From: Terriglobia bacterium
Lineage (GTDB): Bacteria > Acidobacteriota > Terriglobia > Bryobacterales > UBA6623
Assembly: GCA_009841225.1 (NCBI GenBank)
Contig: VXMF01000018.1
Span: 36,893 to 100,892 of the forward strand
Reading direction: 5' to 3'
DNA: 64,000 nt
The notes below the pieces were generated by a model, which saw only the letters and a program-made list of their open reading frames with translations, did not search any database and was not told the origin of the DNA. Below, piece by piece: positions 30,743-39,685 of the stretch; position 1 is the stretch's first letter; each line of letters opens with the position of its first letter. The translations under genes were made by a program, and so were the position numbers.

Positions 30743-32161
30743 ATGCGACCAACCCGACGCGAGCTTCTCGGGACGCTAGGCGGCGCGGCCGCCGTCGGGC
30801 TGGCTTGCGGGCCGCGCCAAAGTACGGATCGCCCCCCCAATATCCTGTTCCTGCTCACGGACGACCAGCGCTACGACATGTTCGGGGCCGGCGGGAATCC
30901 GATCATTCGTACGCCGAACATGGACCGGCTCGCGAACGAGGGCGTGATGTTCACGCACAACTACGTGACCACCGCGATCTGCGCCACCTCCAGAGCTTCG
31001 TTCTTCACGGGCTTGTACGCGCGCTGTCACGGCATTCACGGCTTCCGGACGCGGCTGAGCGAGCAGCAGCACCAGCTCAGCTATCCGGTGCGCCTCCGCG
31101 AGGCGGGCTATCGGACGGGCTTCATCGGGAAATACGGCGTCGGCGGAGCCGACGATATCGAAGATGCCGCGTCCCGCTACGACTACTTCGAAGGCTGGCC
31201 GGGGCAAGGCCAGTACCTGGTGCCGGGGCGGGCACACATGACCGAGCATTTGGGAAACCAAGCATTGGAATTTCTCGGCGGATCGGATTCGGACCAGCCC
31301 TGGAACCTCTCCGTGAGTTTCAAGGCTCCGCACGTGCAAGACCGAGTCGACCCCTACTTCATCAACGACCCGCGCTTGGACAACATGTACGACGGGCTGC
31401 GCTTGCAGCCGTTTCCCCACATGGATGGCTCGTACTATGACTCTCTGCCCGAGTTTCTCAAGGACGACACGGAAAGCCGCATCCGCTGGGTAAGGCGCTT
31501 CGGCACGCCAGAGAAATGGGAGGAATCCGTCAAGCGCTACTACGCCCTAATTCACGGGGTCGACATCCAGATCGGCCGCATGCTCGCGCGGCTCGAGGAG
31601 CTGGGCCAACTGGACAACACCGTCGTGATCTTCACCGGGGACAACGGATTCTTTCTGGGAGAGCGCGGCTGGGCCGGCAAGTGGTACATGCACGAGGAAT
31701 CGATCCGCACGCCGATGGTCATCCGGGATCCGCGCCTGCGCGGGCGCGCGGGGACGCGTCGCAGCGAGATGACGCTGAATATCGACGCCTGTCCCACCAT
31801 TTTGGAAGCAGCCGGCTTGGACCGTCCCGAATCCATGAATGGACGCAGCCTGATGCCGCTCGCGCGGGGCGAATCGCCGCAGTGGCGGCAGGAGTGGTTC
31901 TACGAGCACCTCTTCGAGAATCCGCGAGTCCCCATGAGTGAGGGTGTGCATACCGGTGACTGGAAGTATTTCGTCTTCCACCAAGCAGATCCCCCGTACG
32001 AGGAGATGTACCACTTAGCGGTGGACCCACAGGAGACCGTCGATCTGGCGAGCTCGCCAGACCATGCCGCGACACTGGCCCGGCTGCGGCAGCGCCGCCA
32101 GGCTTGGACCGAGAATCTTGAGAGCTGGCAGATCGACCAACCTTGGACTGAACCCGCGTAG
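30743..32161 (+). CDS. Tat-exported sulfatase lipoprotein
   Basis: 472-residue type I sulfatase. The N-terminus has a twin-arginine motif (TRRELLGTLGG) and a lipobox-like VGLACG, so it may be folded before export and lipid-anchored. LLTDDQRYDMFG carries the first metal-binding Asp residues. The formylglycine site is C80-A-T-S-R84, a C-x-x-S-R version lacking the usual proline at +2. SFKAPHVQDRV and FTGDNGFFLGERGWAGKWYMHEES complete the active site. The C-terminal YHLAVDPQETVDLAS is typical. Family assignment (sulfatase) is firm; the glycan is unknown. Divergent from folP and upstream of the methyltransferase gene. Confidence 0.9.
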   Translation: MRPTRRELLGTLGGAAAVGLACGPRQSTDRPPNILFLLTDDQRYDMFGAGGNPIIRTPNMDRLANEGVMFTHNYVTTAICATSRASFFTGLYARCHGIHGFRTRLSEQQHQLSYPVRLREAGYRTGFIGKYGVGGADDIEDAASRYDYFEGWPGQGQYLVPGRAHMTEHLGNQALEFLGGSDSDQPWNLSVSFKAPHVQDRVDPYFINDPRLDNMYDGLRLQPFPHMDGSYYDSLPEFLKDDTESRIRWVRRFGTPEKWEESVKRYYALIHGVDIQIGRMLARLEELGQLDNTVVIFTGDNGFFLGERGWAGKWYMHEESIRTPMVIRDPRLRGRAGTRRSEMTLNIDACPTILEAAGLDRPESMNGRSLMPLARGESPQWRQEWFYEHLFENPRVPMSEGVHTGDWKYFVFHQADPPYEEMYHLAVDPQETVDLASSPDHAATLARLRQRRQAWTENLESWQIDQPWTEPA

Positions 32162-32239
32162 GCACTTGCGATCCCGCCCTCTCTCCGAGATCAACGAGAA
32201 CGCGACCGAACGCGCCTCGAATCACAGCGATCTGATGGC

Positions 32240-33280
32240 ATGAAACACCGAGCTCTGAGCCTGTTTGCTGGAGCCGGCGGCTTGGACATCGGCGTGGACC
32301 AGTGCGGCTTCAAGACTTGCTGCGCTATCGAACTAGACCCGCACTGTGCCTCGACATTGCGGAGGAATGCCAGGGGTAAGGAGGTGTGGAACGTTGACAT
32401 ACGTGCGTTGGAACCTCGCCGTGTCACGGACAGCCTGGACCTGCAGCCGGGGGACGTGGCCCTTCTATGCGGCGGTCCGCCCTGCCCGCCATTCAGCCAG
32501 ACCGGCAAGCAGAGCGGCACCAGCGACCCGAGTCGCGGACCAGTATTCGAGATGGTGCGTTTCGCAGCAGCACTGCGTCCGAGTGCCGTCGTGATTGAGC
32601 AGCCTCCGCGCTTCTTGGACACGCCGTTCTCGCCGTCCGCGAGCATGCGTGACGTACTGGCCGAACGGTTTGACGCTATCGGGTACGATACCCACTCAAC
32701 CGTGCTTGACGCCGTTCACTTTGGCGTGCCGCAGCGCCGGCGGCAAGCGTTCGTCGTCTGCGTGCCGCCGGGCCAAGCTTACGACTTCCCTGTCCCAGAA
32801 CTAATGTCGACGATGACCGTCGGAGATGCGATAGGCGATCTTCCGGCTGCGACCCTTGCCGACGGACAGCCTGCCGTGCCGAATCATATCGATGTCACGC
32901 CTGAACGGGACCGGCAAAGGATTTCCTACGTGCCCGAGGGCGCGTGGCTGTCAAGAGCCGACGTCCACGCACCGCCGGAAATCGTCCGACGACTGACGCG
33001 CAAGGACACCACGAAGTATCGGCGCGTACACCGGAACCAAGCGTCGATCGCTCTGCGGTGCGGCGAGGTGCCCTATCATCCGACCGAAGACCGCTATCTC
33101 ACGCCACGCGAAGCGGCGCGCATCCAGGGATTTCCAGACCGTCACGTGTTCGTCGGGCCAATCCGAAGACGAACCGTGACAGTCAGAGACCTAGACCAGC
33201 ACCGGCAAGTTGCGAACGCTGTTCCCCCTCCACTCGCCGCCGCGGTGGCGTCAAGCGTCCAAGACGCCCTATGCCTGTAG
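32240..33280 (+). CDS. Orphan DNA (cytosine-5-)-methyltransferase
   Basis: 346-residue m5C methyltransferase. Motif I LSLFAGAGGLDIG (residues 6-18), motif IV GGPPCPPFSQTGKQ with the catalytic Cys82, motif VIII QRRRQAF (165-171), motif IX RYLTPREAARIQGFPD (285-300) and motif X QVANAVPPPLA (323-333) are clear. Motif VI reads E120-Q-P-P instead of the usual ENV. The segment 175-283 between VIII and IX is the target recognition domain, so specificity cannot be read. No restriction endonuclease or Vsr gene is adjacent, so it is probably a solitary methyltransferase, perhaps acquired. It sits 79 bp after the sulfatase and is convergent with thiG. Confidence 0.92.
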   Translation: MKHRALSLFAGAGGLDIGVDQCGFKTCCAIELDPHCASTLRRNARGKEVWNVDIRALEPRRVTDSLDLQPGDVALLCGGPPCPPFSQTGKQSGTSDPSRGPVFEMVRFAAALRPSAVVIEQPPRFLDTPFSPSASMRDVLAERFDAIGYDTHSTVLDAVHFGVPQRRRQAFVVCVPPGQAYDFPVPELMSTMTVGDAIGDLPAATLADGQPAVPNHIDVTPERDRQRISYVPEGAWLSRADVHAPPEIVRRLTRKDTTKYRRVHRNQASIALRCGEVPYHPTEDRYLTPREAARIQGFPDRHVFVGPIRRRTVTVRDLDQHRQVANAVPPPLAAAVASSVQDALCL

Positions 33281-33335
33281 CGAGGGAGCTTTCGGCCGAG
33301 ATCCTAGCGCTTGCGTCCAGGGCGCGGCCCCGCGA

Positions 33336-34106
33336 CTAGGCGACCAAGCCTTCCAAGGGCGAGCTAGCGGACGCATACAGCCTTCTCTGCATTCGCCCCG
33401 CCTCATACGCGAGCCGTCCGGCCCGGACGGCGAGCCGCATGGCTTCGGCCATCTTCGCCGCATCGTCGGCGAGGGCGATCGCCGTGTTCATCAGGACGCC
33501 ATCAGCGCCCAGTTCCATGGCGAGCGACGCATCCGAGGCAGTGCCGACGCCGGCGTCGACGATCAGCGGCACCGCCGTGATCTTCTCGCGTAATATCCGC
33601 AACGCCGCGGGGTTCTGAACGCCTAGACCCGAGCCGATCGGAGCGGCCAGCGGCATTACGGCCGCAGCGCCGGCGTCGACCAACCGACGCGCCACGATCA
33701 GGTCGTCGCTGGTGTACGGCAGCACCACGAAATCCTCCTTGACTAACTGGCGCGTGGCCTCCAGCAGGCCCTCGGTGTCGGGGTACAGCGTGTCCTGATC
33801 GCCGATGACCTCCAACTTGACCCAGTTCGACAGACCGACCTCGCGCGCCAGGCGCGCCGTTCGAACCGCCTCGTCGGCGGTATAGCAGCCGGCGGTGTTG
33901 GGCAGTATGAACATCGCGTCGCGGTCGATGTAGTCGATCAGCGACTCTTTCGACTTGTCGTGCAGATTCACCCGCCGCACGGCGACAGTTACCATCGAGG
34001 CGCCGGAGACCTCGTGGCACCGCCGCATTTCCTCAAAGCTGCGGTACTTTCCCGTTCCGACGATCAGGCGCGAATCGAACTCCCTGCCAGCGATGCGTAG
34101 ACCCAT
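33336..34106 (-). CDS. thiG: Thiazole synthase
   Basis: TIM-barrel enzyme that forms the thiazole phosphate of thiamine from DXP, glycine-derived imine and ThiS thiocarboxylate. [16 protein letters not shown] opens it; the Schiff-base lysine is in [10 protein letters not shown], followed by [27 protein letters not shown] and [20 protein letters not shown]. 256 residues, full length. No thiS, thiF or thiH gene is adjacent. TAACAT ends 6 nt before the ATG, and I see no TPP riboswitch. Confidence 0.96.
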   Translation of the reverse strand: MGLRIAGREFDSRLIVGTGKYRSFEEMRRCHEVSGASMVTVAVRRVNLHDKSKESLIDYIDRDAMFILPNTAGCYTADEAVRTARLAREVGLSNWVKLEVIGDQDTLYPDTEGLLEATRQLVKEDFVVLPYTSDDLIVARRLVDAGAAAVMPLAAPIGSGLGVQNPAALRILREKITAVPLIVDAGVGTASDASLAMELGADGVLMNTAIALADDAAKMAEAMRLAVRAGRLAYEAGRMQRRLYASASSPLEGLVA

Positions 34107-34112
34107 GCTTCG

Positions 34113-34118
34113 ATGTTA
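34113..34118 (-). promoter_or_regulatory. -10-like hexamer TAACAT, leaderless thiG
   Basis: TAACAT ends 6 nt before the thiG ATG on the minus strand; no Shine-Dalgarno sequence lies between. Confidence 0.45.
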
Positions 34119-34171
34119 GCCTGTGCGGATGCGCCGGTTCAGCCCCAAGCTGGCAAGATAGCAAGAGTCTA

Positions 34172-35251
34172 ATGTTCGTCGACGAAGCACAGATCAAGGT
34201 CCGCGCTGGCAAGGGCGGCAACGGCTGCGTCGCGTTCCGCCGCGAGAAGTTCGTACCCAAGGGCGGTCCCTCCGGCGGTGACGGCGGCGATGGCGGCAGT
34301 GTCGTCCTGCAGTCCACCAGCCGCATGAACACCCTGATCCATTTCCGCTTCCAGCCGGAGCAAAGCGCCGAGAACGGGCGGCCAGGAGAGGGCAGCAAGT
34401 GCACAGGCCGGACTGGCAAGGACCTCGTCTTGCAAGTCCCAGCCGGCACGCTGATCTACGATGCCGATTCGAACGAACTGCTGCACGACTTCGACGCCTC
34501 CGGCCAACGTTTCGTCGTTGCGCGCGGAGGACATGGCGGTAGAGGCAACGTGCACTTCAAGTCATCCACCAACCGGGCGCCGCGGTATGCCGAGGACGGC
34601 ACTGAGGGCCAAGCCCTGACCCTGCGCCTGCGCCTGAAGCTGCTGGCTGACGTGGGCTTGGTGGGGTTCCCCAACGCCGGCAAGTCGACCTTGATCTCCA
34701 AGCTCTCCGCAGCCCGTCCCAAGATCGCTGACTACCCCTTCACCACCTTGCAGCCCAATCTCGGCGTCGTCAGCCTAGGGGAGTTCGACAGCTTCGTGAT
34801 GGCCGACATTCCCGGACTGATCGAGGGTGCCCACGACGGTCACGGCTTGGGGGACCGGTTCCTGCGCCACATCGAACGCACCAAGATCCTGCTGCACTTG
34901 GTCGACCTCAGCGACGCGACCGGGCGTGACTGCGTGCAGGACTACGAGGTCGTCGCGCACGAGCTTGCGAGCTTTTCCCCCAAGCTTGCGGAAAAGCCGT
35001 GCATTGTCGCGGGAACGAAGCTGGACGCCATGCAGTCGCCCGAACGAGTCCAACAGCTCCGGGACTACTGCCAATCCTCGGGCTTGCAGTTCCAAGCGAT
35101 ATCTTCGGTGACGGGCGAGGGCATTGACGGCCTGCTGCGAATCGTGGGCGGGCGCGTTCGCGAACAGCGCGAGGCCGCGGACGCCGCCGCTCATGCGCCG
35201 CAACAGCCCGCGGCTTATCCTCCGGTGTCGGGCACAGGGGCTGCGAAATGA
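34172..35251 (+). CDS. obgE: GTPase ObgE/CgtA
   Basis: Ribosome-associated GTPase involved in 50S assembly and stress response. The glycine-rich Obg fold spans about 1-158 ([33 protein letters not shown]). The G domain follows: G1 [10 protein letters not shown]3 [16 protein letters not shown], and G4 AGTKLD in place of NKxD-like text. The C-terminal tail is short and Ala/Pro-rich. nadD starts within its last codons (ATGA, 4 bp overlap). Confidence 0.96.
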   Translation: MFVDEAQIKVRAGKGGNGCVAFRREKFVPKGGPSGGDGGDGGSVVLQSTSRMNTLIHFRFQPEQSAENGRPGEGSKCTGRTGKDLVLQVPAGTLIYDADSNELLHDFDASGQRFVVARGGHGGRGNVHFKSSTNRAPRYAEDGTEGQALTLRLRLKLLADVGLVGFPNAGKSTLISKLSAARPKIADYPFTTLQPNLGVVSLGEFDSFVMADIPGLIEGAHDGHGLGDRFLRHIERTKILLHLVDLSDATGRDCVQDYEVVAHELASFSPKLAEKPCIVAGTKLDAMQSPERVQQLRDYCQSSGLQFQAISSVTGEGIDGLLRIVGGRVREQREAADAAAHAPQQPAAYPPVSGTGAAK

Positions 35252-35823
35252 GACTCGCGCTCTTCGGCGGCACCTTCGATCCGATCCATAGCGGCCATGT
35301 CGAGGCCGCGTTGAAAGCTGCGGACGCATGTGCGCTGGACCGCGTCTTGGTCGTGCCCAGCGGCGTTCCACCCCACAAGCAGGAAGCCTGCCACGCAGAC
35401 TACGCACACCGCTATCGGATGGTCGATCTGGCGTGCCGCGCCGACCCGCGGCTGGAAGCAAGCCGACTGGAGCAGCCACGTGCCAGCGGCGAGCCCCACT
35501 ATTCCGCCCACACAATCGATCGCATACGCGCGACCATGCAGTTCGACGGTGCGCTGCGGTTGGTCCTCGGGGCAGACGCGTTCTCAGAGGTCGACCTGTG
35601 GCGGGACATCGACCGGATCGCGGAGGGGGTGGAATTCATCGTCGTGGAGCGGCCAGGATTCAAAGCGGACGGCGCAATCCAGCCGTCGCAAATCGTGAGC
35701 TGCTCGCATCCAGCCTCGTCGCGAACCGTCCGGCATCGCGCCAAGATCGGCGGATCGCTGGCGGATCTGGCGCCGGCGGCGGTGTGTGAATACCTCTGGC
35801 AGCACGCGCTGTACCGCTCCTAG
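35248..35823 (+). CDS. nadD: Nicotinate-nucleotide adenylyltransferase
   Basis: Converts nicotinate mononucleotide to deamido-NAD. The nucleotidyltransferase signature [11 protein letters not shown] (residues 7-17) is intact, with [13 protein letters not shown] and the C-terminal phosphate-binding SSRTVRHR region (usually ISSTxIR). 191 residues, normal. Cotranscribed with obgE by a 4-bp overlap. Confidence 0.94.
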   Translation: MRLALFGGTFDPIHSGHVEAALKAADACALDRVLVVPSGVPPHKQEACHADYAHRYRMVDLACRADPRLEASRLEQPRASGEPHYSAHTIDRIRATMQFDGALRLVLGADAFSEVDLWRDIDRIAEGVEFIVVERPGFKADGAIQPSQIVSCSHPASSRTVRHRAKIGGSLADLAPAAVCEYLWQHALYRS

Positions 35824-35864
35824 GCAGCCCGCACTCGGGCCACCGCCCAAGCCGGCCCTCATCC

Positions 35865-35870
35865 TACAAT
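35865..35870 (+). promoter_or_regulatory. -10-like hexamer TACAAT, leaderless PQQ-like protein gene
   Basis: TACAAT ends 6 nt before the GTG at 35877; only GGGGGC lies between. Supports that start. Confidence 0.5.
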
Positions 35871-35876
35871 GGGGGC

Positions 35877-37202
35877 GTGAACTCGAGACGTCAATTCCTC
35901 TCGCTGCTGGCCGCAGCCCCGCTAGCCGCGGCATCTCCACAGCACTGGCCCCAATTCCGCGGGGCAGATTCGCTCGGCACGTCGGCCAACGATCCGCGCC
36001 TGCCGGAATCTTGGAGCGCTACCGAGAACGTTCTCTGGAAGACACCGCTGCCCGGGATGGCTTGGGCCTCTCCCGTGATCTGGGGCGATCGCGCCTTCCT
36101 GACCAATGTGGCCAGCGAAGGGCAGGTCGAAGCAGTCAAGAAGGGACTGTATTTCGGTGGCAACCGCCCCGAAATCTCTACCGATCCGCACCGCTGGTCC
36201 GCAGTAGGCGTGGATTTCAACACCGGCGAGATCGCGTGGGAAACCGAGCTGCGAAGAGGCACCCCTCCGACTCCGAGGCACCTCAAGAACTCCTACGGGT
36301 CCGAGACGCCCGTCACGGACGGCGAGCGGGTCTACGCCCACTTCGGCTATCTGGCGACTTGGTGCCTCGACATGGATGGCAAAGTCTTGTGGAAGCGCGA
36401 CTGGAAGCCGTACAAAGTCCGCAACGATTGGGGGACGGCAGCGTCGCCGGTCCTCCACGAAGGCCGGCTCTACCTCGTCAACGACAACGAGGAGCGCTCC
36501 ACGCTGACCTGCATGGACAAGCTCAATGGCAAGACCATTTGGGAAGTCGAGCGCGACGAAGGCAGCAACTGGTCCACTCCGTTCGTCTGGCAGAACGATC
36601 TGCGAACCGAGGTCGTGACCACCGGCACCGGCAAGGTTCGCTCCTACGATCTGGACGGCAAGCTGTTGTGGGAACTGGGCGGAATGTCCTCGATCGTGAT
36701 CCCAATGCCCTTCGCCGGCCACGGCATGCTCTACATCGCCTCCGGATACGTGGGCGACCAGAAGCGCCCGGTATTCGCGATCCGGCCCGGAGCCGCGGGC
36801 GATATCAGCCTCCAGGATGGCCAGACCGAGAACGACTACATCGCCTGGCACCAGCCCCAGGCGGCGCCCTATAACCCGTCGCCGCTGCTGTACAAGGATC
36901 TCTACTACACGCTGTACGACCGCGGCTTCCTAACGTGCCACGACGCGGTGAGCGGCGAGGAGGTCTATGGCAAACAGCGCTTCGAAGCCGGCGCGAACGC
37001 ATTCACGGCCTCGCCGTGGGCCTACAACGACCGCATCTTCTGCCTGAGTGAAGACGGGGACTGCTTCGTAGCCGAGCACGGCCGCGACTTCCGGCTGGTC
37101 GGCAAGAACTCCATCGGCGAGCTCTGCATGTCCACGCCGGCCATCTCGCAAGGCAGCCTGTTGCTCAGAACCGCAGAGAACCTGTACCGCATCGGCGGTT
37201 GA
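35877..37202 (+). CDS. Tat-exported PQQ-like beta-propeller protein
   Basis: 441-residue exported protein. A Tat signal opens it (NSRRQFLSLLAAAPLAAA). Repeated WxxxG-like blades follow: PQFRGADSLGTS, ASPVIWGDRAFLT, DFNTGEIAWETEL, CLDMDGKVLWKRDW, DKLNGKTIWEVERD, DLDGKLLWELGG and CHDAVSGEEVYG. This PQQ-binding-like repeat is typical of BamB-like and quinoprotein-dehydrogenase-like propellers. There are no CxxCH haem or obvious PQQ-dehydrogenase catalytic residues, so the role may be structural or unknown. The GTG at 35877 was chosen for the signal and its TACAAT hexamer. Convergent with rpoD (11-bp gap). Confidence 0.83.
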   Translation: MNSRRQFLSLLAAAPLAAASPQHWPQFRGADSLGTSANDPRLPESWSATENVLWKTPLPGMAWASPVIWGDRAFLTNVASEGQVEAVKKGLYFGGNRPEISTDPHRWSAVGVDFNTGEIAWETELRRGTPPTPRHLKNSYGSETPVTDGERVYAHFGYLATWCLDMDGKVLWKRDWKPYKVRNDWGTAASPVLHEGRLYLVNDNEERSTLTCMDKLNGKTIWEVERDEGSNWSTPFVWQNDLRTEVVTTGTGKVRSYDLDGKLLWELGGMSSIVIPMPFAGHGMLYIASGYVGDQKRPVFAIRPGAAGDISLQDGQTENDYIAWHQPQAAPYNPSPLLYKDLYYTLYDRGFLTCHDAVSGEEVYGKQRFEAGANAFTASPWAYNDRIFCLSEDGDCFVAEHGRDFRLVGKNSIGELCMSTPAISQGSLLLRTAENLYRIGG

Positions 37203-37213
37203 CGCGAACTGCG

Positions 37214-38803
37214 TCAGTGCACGTTGACCGCAGTCTTGGACGCTAGGACCGCGCGCAGGCGGCGTATGCGATCCGGGCTGCGCAGAGAGCGCAACGCTTT
37301 GGATTCGATCTGGCGGATCCGCTCGCGCGTCACAGAGAACTCCTGCCCGATCTCCTCTAGGGTGTGCTCGCGCTCGCAGTCGATACCGAAGCGCATCTTG
37401 ATCACCTTCTCCTCTTTCGGGGAAAGCGTCTTGAGCACGTCGCCGGTCTCTTCCCGGACGCTGCCATCGATCACAGTGTCCACCGGAGATGCGACCCATT
37501 TGTCTTCGATCAGATCCCCTAGTGCAGATTCGCCGTCCCGCCCGACCGGTGTCTCGAGCGACACCGGGTCGCGCGAGATGCTTTTGAGCTTTTGCACCTT
37601 TTCGGAGCCGATCTCCATGCGCTCGCCGATCTCGTCGTTGGTGGGAACGCGCCCGAGCTCCTTTTCCAGTTCGCGCGAAGCACGCAGGAACTTGTTCATC
37701 GACTCGTTCATGTGAACGGGAATCCGGATCGTGCGAGACTGGTCCGCGATGGCCCGAGTGATCGCTTGGCGAATCCACCAAGTCGCGTAGGTGGAAAACT
37801 TGAAACCGCGGCGATACTCGAACTTTTCAGCCGCGCGCATGAGGCCGATGTTGCCTTCCTGGACGAGATCCAAAAGGTGCAGGCCGCGGTTGACGTACTT
37901 CTTGGCCACCGATACGACAAGCCGCAAGTTGGCCTCAACCAGCGCCTTCTTGGCCTTCTCGGCCTCCACCTCGCCAGCGGCGATCATCTTGACGCAGGCG
38001 GCCGCGTCCTGTTCGGCCTGCTGGGCCTGCTCTGTCGTCCGGACACTGGCGATCTCGCGCAGGCGCCTGCACAGGTAGCGGTTCCGCGCATAGAAGTTGC
38101 GCGGCCGCTCAGGCAGAGTCCGCAGTTCGCGCAACTCCGCCGACAGCTTCGACAGCTCTCCGTACTCCGTGCGGATCGCCTCGTACCACTCGTCCCACAC
38201 CCCCTGCTTGAGGCGAATCGCCTGAATCGCCTGCGAGACCCGTATCGTCTGCCGCATGCGCCGCCAGCGGACGTCGCGGTAACGCTTGCGCCCGCCGCGC
38301 AGGTTGCGATTGACCTTGGCTTGGTCGGTTTCGAGCTTCAACAGCGCGTTGTGCTTGCGCTTGACTTGAACGAACTGGTTGCGAACCTCCTTCTCCTTCT
38401 GAGCCTGGGCCTCGGGCCCTTCGTCATGGTGGGGGATGTCCACCACCGCGGTCAGCTTGACCTCGCCGCGCTTGACGCGGTCGTAGAGTTCCAAGAACCG
38501 CTCCATGGTGTTGCTATCGCGCGAGATCGCCTTCCACATGCGAAACTTGCCGCGCTCCATTCGCCGTGCGAGATCCACCTCGCCTTCCCGGGTCAGCAGC
38601 GGCACTGATCCCATTTCGCGCAAATAGACGCGAACGGGATCGTCGGTATAGACGGCGTCGTCGGCTTCCTGACCCTGCAGGCCTAGGTCGTCCTCGGTAT
38701 CGCTGCTTTCCTGAGTCACCTCGAGAAAGCTGGCCGCGCCGTCCTCGAGACTGCTGGGCATGTTCTCTTTGGCGACTCCTATCGAGTCCTCGAATTGATC
38801 CAT
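37214..38803 (-). CDS. rpoD: Primary RNA polymerase sigma factor RpoD
   Basis: Housekeeping sigma-70 factor (529 residues). An acidic N-terminus precedes region 1.2 ([22 protein letters not shown]). A non-conserved insertion sits between 1.2 and 2.1 (about 130-270). Region 2 is canonical ([32 protein letters not shown] and [18 protein letters not shown]), followed by region 3 ([12 protein letters not shown]) and region 4 ([33 protein letters not shown]). GAGG lies upstream of the ATG. dnaG is not the upstream neighbour; the 333 bp before it hold a candidate promoter, a palindrome and a terminator of the next gene. Confidence 0.97.
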   Translation of the reverse strand: MDQFEDSIGVAKENMPSSLEDGAASFLEVTQESSDTEDDLGLQGQEADDAVYTDDPVRVYLREMGSVPLLTREGEVDLARRMERGKFRMWKAISRDSNTMERFLELYDRVKRGEVKLTAVVDIPHHDEGPEAQAQKEKEVRNQFVQVKRKHNALLKLETDQAKVNRNLRGGRKRYRDVRWRRMRQTIRVSQAIQAIRLKQGVWDEWYEAIRTEYGELSKLSAELRELRTLPERPRNFYARNRYLCRRLREIASVRTTEQAQQAEQDAAACVKMIAAGEVEAEKAKKALVEANLRLVVSVAKKYVNRGLHLLDLVQEGNIGLMRAAEKFEYRRGFKFSTYATWWIRQAITRAIADQSRTIRIPVHMNESMNKFLRASRELEKELGRVPTNDEIGERMEIGSEKVQKLKSISRDPVSLETPVGRDGESALGDLIEDKWVASPVDTVIDGSVREETGDVLKTLSPKEEKVIKMRFGIDCEREHTLEEIGQEFSVTRERIRQIESKALRSLRSPDRIRRLRAVLASKTAVNVH

Positions 38804-39030
38804 CTCAACGCACCTCGCTGTGCAACCAGATCGGCCAAACCACCCGCGCTACGCCAAGGCGTGGTACAGGTTGCGCCGTCATCGGTTGGTTGGTCGTCTT
38901 GTTGCTTGGCAGGAATCCAGAACTGGAACTCGCGGTCGGATGCGTCTGTGACTCGCCTGCTCGCGTTTGAGGCCTGGTTGTCCGCGCCAACGTCTGGGAT
39001 CCGGAGCGGCCTCGACCCCTCCGAATTCAC

Positions 39031-39074
39031 CTGCCAGCGTATTTAGTATGGGGCATTCATTGCGTAAACGCAAT
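39031..39074 (-). promoter_or_regulatory. Candidate rpoD promoter with overlapping 16-bp palindrome
   Basis: ATTGCGT-AA-ACGCAAT (39059-39074) is a palindrome with 7-bp arms. On the minus strand its TTGCGT could be a -35, spaced 17 nt from CATACT as -10, pointing to rpoD about 220 nt downstream. A repressor there would block RNA polymerase. The rest of 38804-39030 shows no gene. Confidence 0.35.
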
Positions 39075-39082
39075 ATCTCCCG

Positions 39083-39113
39083 AAAAAAAGCCTCGGCCAT
39101 CGGCATCCGGCCG
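39083..39113 (-). terminator. Intrinsic terminator of the VOC gene
   Basis: Minus-strand hairpin CGGCC/GGCCG (10-nt loop) followed by AGGC and seven T (39089-39083). It starts 23 nt after the VOC-protein stop and lies before the candidate rpoD promoter. Confidence 0.6.
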
Positions 39114-39136
39114 CCCGACGCGGGCCGCTGACCGCC

Positions 39137-39619
39137 TCATCCGGTGGCCTGCTCCGCCCATGCCTTGCTGCGGCGTTCCATCTCTTCGGGCGTGACGTCC
39201 TCGATGTGCGTGGAAATCGTCCACCGATGCCCGAACGGGTCTCGCAGCGTACCCGAGCGGTCGCCGTAGAACTGGTTCCGCACCGGTTGCAGCTCGGTAG
39301 CGCCAGCGGCCAACGCCCGGGCGAACAGCTCGTCGACGTCTTCGACATAGACCATGAGCGACACCGGAGTGCCTCCAACCGTCTCGGGAGACAACGCCTC
39401 CAGTTCCGGGAATTCGCTGGCCAGCATCAGGCGCGAGCTGCCCAGCGCGAACTCGGCGTGGCCGACCCGACCGTCGGGCATTTCCATCCGCTCGAGCTCG
39501 ACGGCACCGAACGTCTTGACGTAGAAATCCAAGGCTGCCGCTGCGTCCTTGACGATGATGTACGGGGTGACGGTGGCGTAGCCTTCCGGGGTGTAGTGAA
39601 CTGCCATGTTTTGAGCCAA
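39137..39619 (-). CDS. VOC-family (PhnB/glyoxalase-like) protein
   Basis: 160-residue vicinal-oxygen-chelate protein. A glyoxalase-like repeat is visible (TPYIIVKDAAAALDFYVKTFG, GHAEFALGSSRLMLASEF, then DVDELFARALAAGA, RSGTLRDPFGHRWTIS). These features match the PhnB-like subgroup, whose catalytic activity is usually unknown. The TTG at 39619 was chosen because a TAGAAT hexamer ends 6 nt upstream; an ATG at 39607 is possible. A T-rich terminator follows the stop. Confidence 0.82.
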   Translation of the reverse strand: MAQNMAVHYTPEGYATVTPYIIVKDAAAALDFYVKTFGAVELERMEMPDGRVGHAEFALGSSRLMLASEFPELEALSPETVGGTPVSLMVYVEDVDELFARALAAGATELQPVRNQFYGDRSGTLRDPFGHRWTISTHIEDVTPEEMERRSKAWAEQATG

Positions 39620-39625
39620 GCTGCA

Positions 39626-39631
39626 ATTCTA
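39626..39631 (-). promoter_or_regulatory. -10-like hexamer TAGAAT before the VOC gene
   Basis: TAGAAT, 6 nt before the TTG at 39619 on the minus strand; an overlapping TATAGA is 2 nt further upstream. Confidence 0.45.
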
Positions 39632-39673
39632 TAACAGCCGTTTCGGCGAAGATGGCGCGGGCCGTGACTGAAG

Positions 39674-39679
39674 TAGACT
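39674..39679 (+). promoter_or_regulatory. -10-like hexamer TAGACT, leaderless dehydrogenase gene
   Basis: TAGACT ends 6 nt before the ATG at 39686. The intervening CTTAGG is not a usable Shine-Dalgarno sequence at that distance. Confidence 0.45.
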
Positions 39680-39685
39680 CTTAGG

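Noticed and set aside
32240..34106. A complete restriction-modification system around the methyltransferase.
   Set aside because: Neighbours are a sulfatase and thiG; no endonuclease or Vsr frame is seen.
34107..34171. TPP riboswitch before thiG.
   Set aside because: The gap to the divergent obgE is only 65 bp and lacks the conserved CUGAGA region; a TAACAT hexamer 6 nt before the start leaves no leader.
38566..39106. Small frames on both strands upstream of rpoD, possible remnant of dnaG.
   Set aside because: No primase motif (zinc finger or TOPRIM) in any frame; the region is better read as regulatory.
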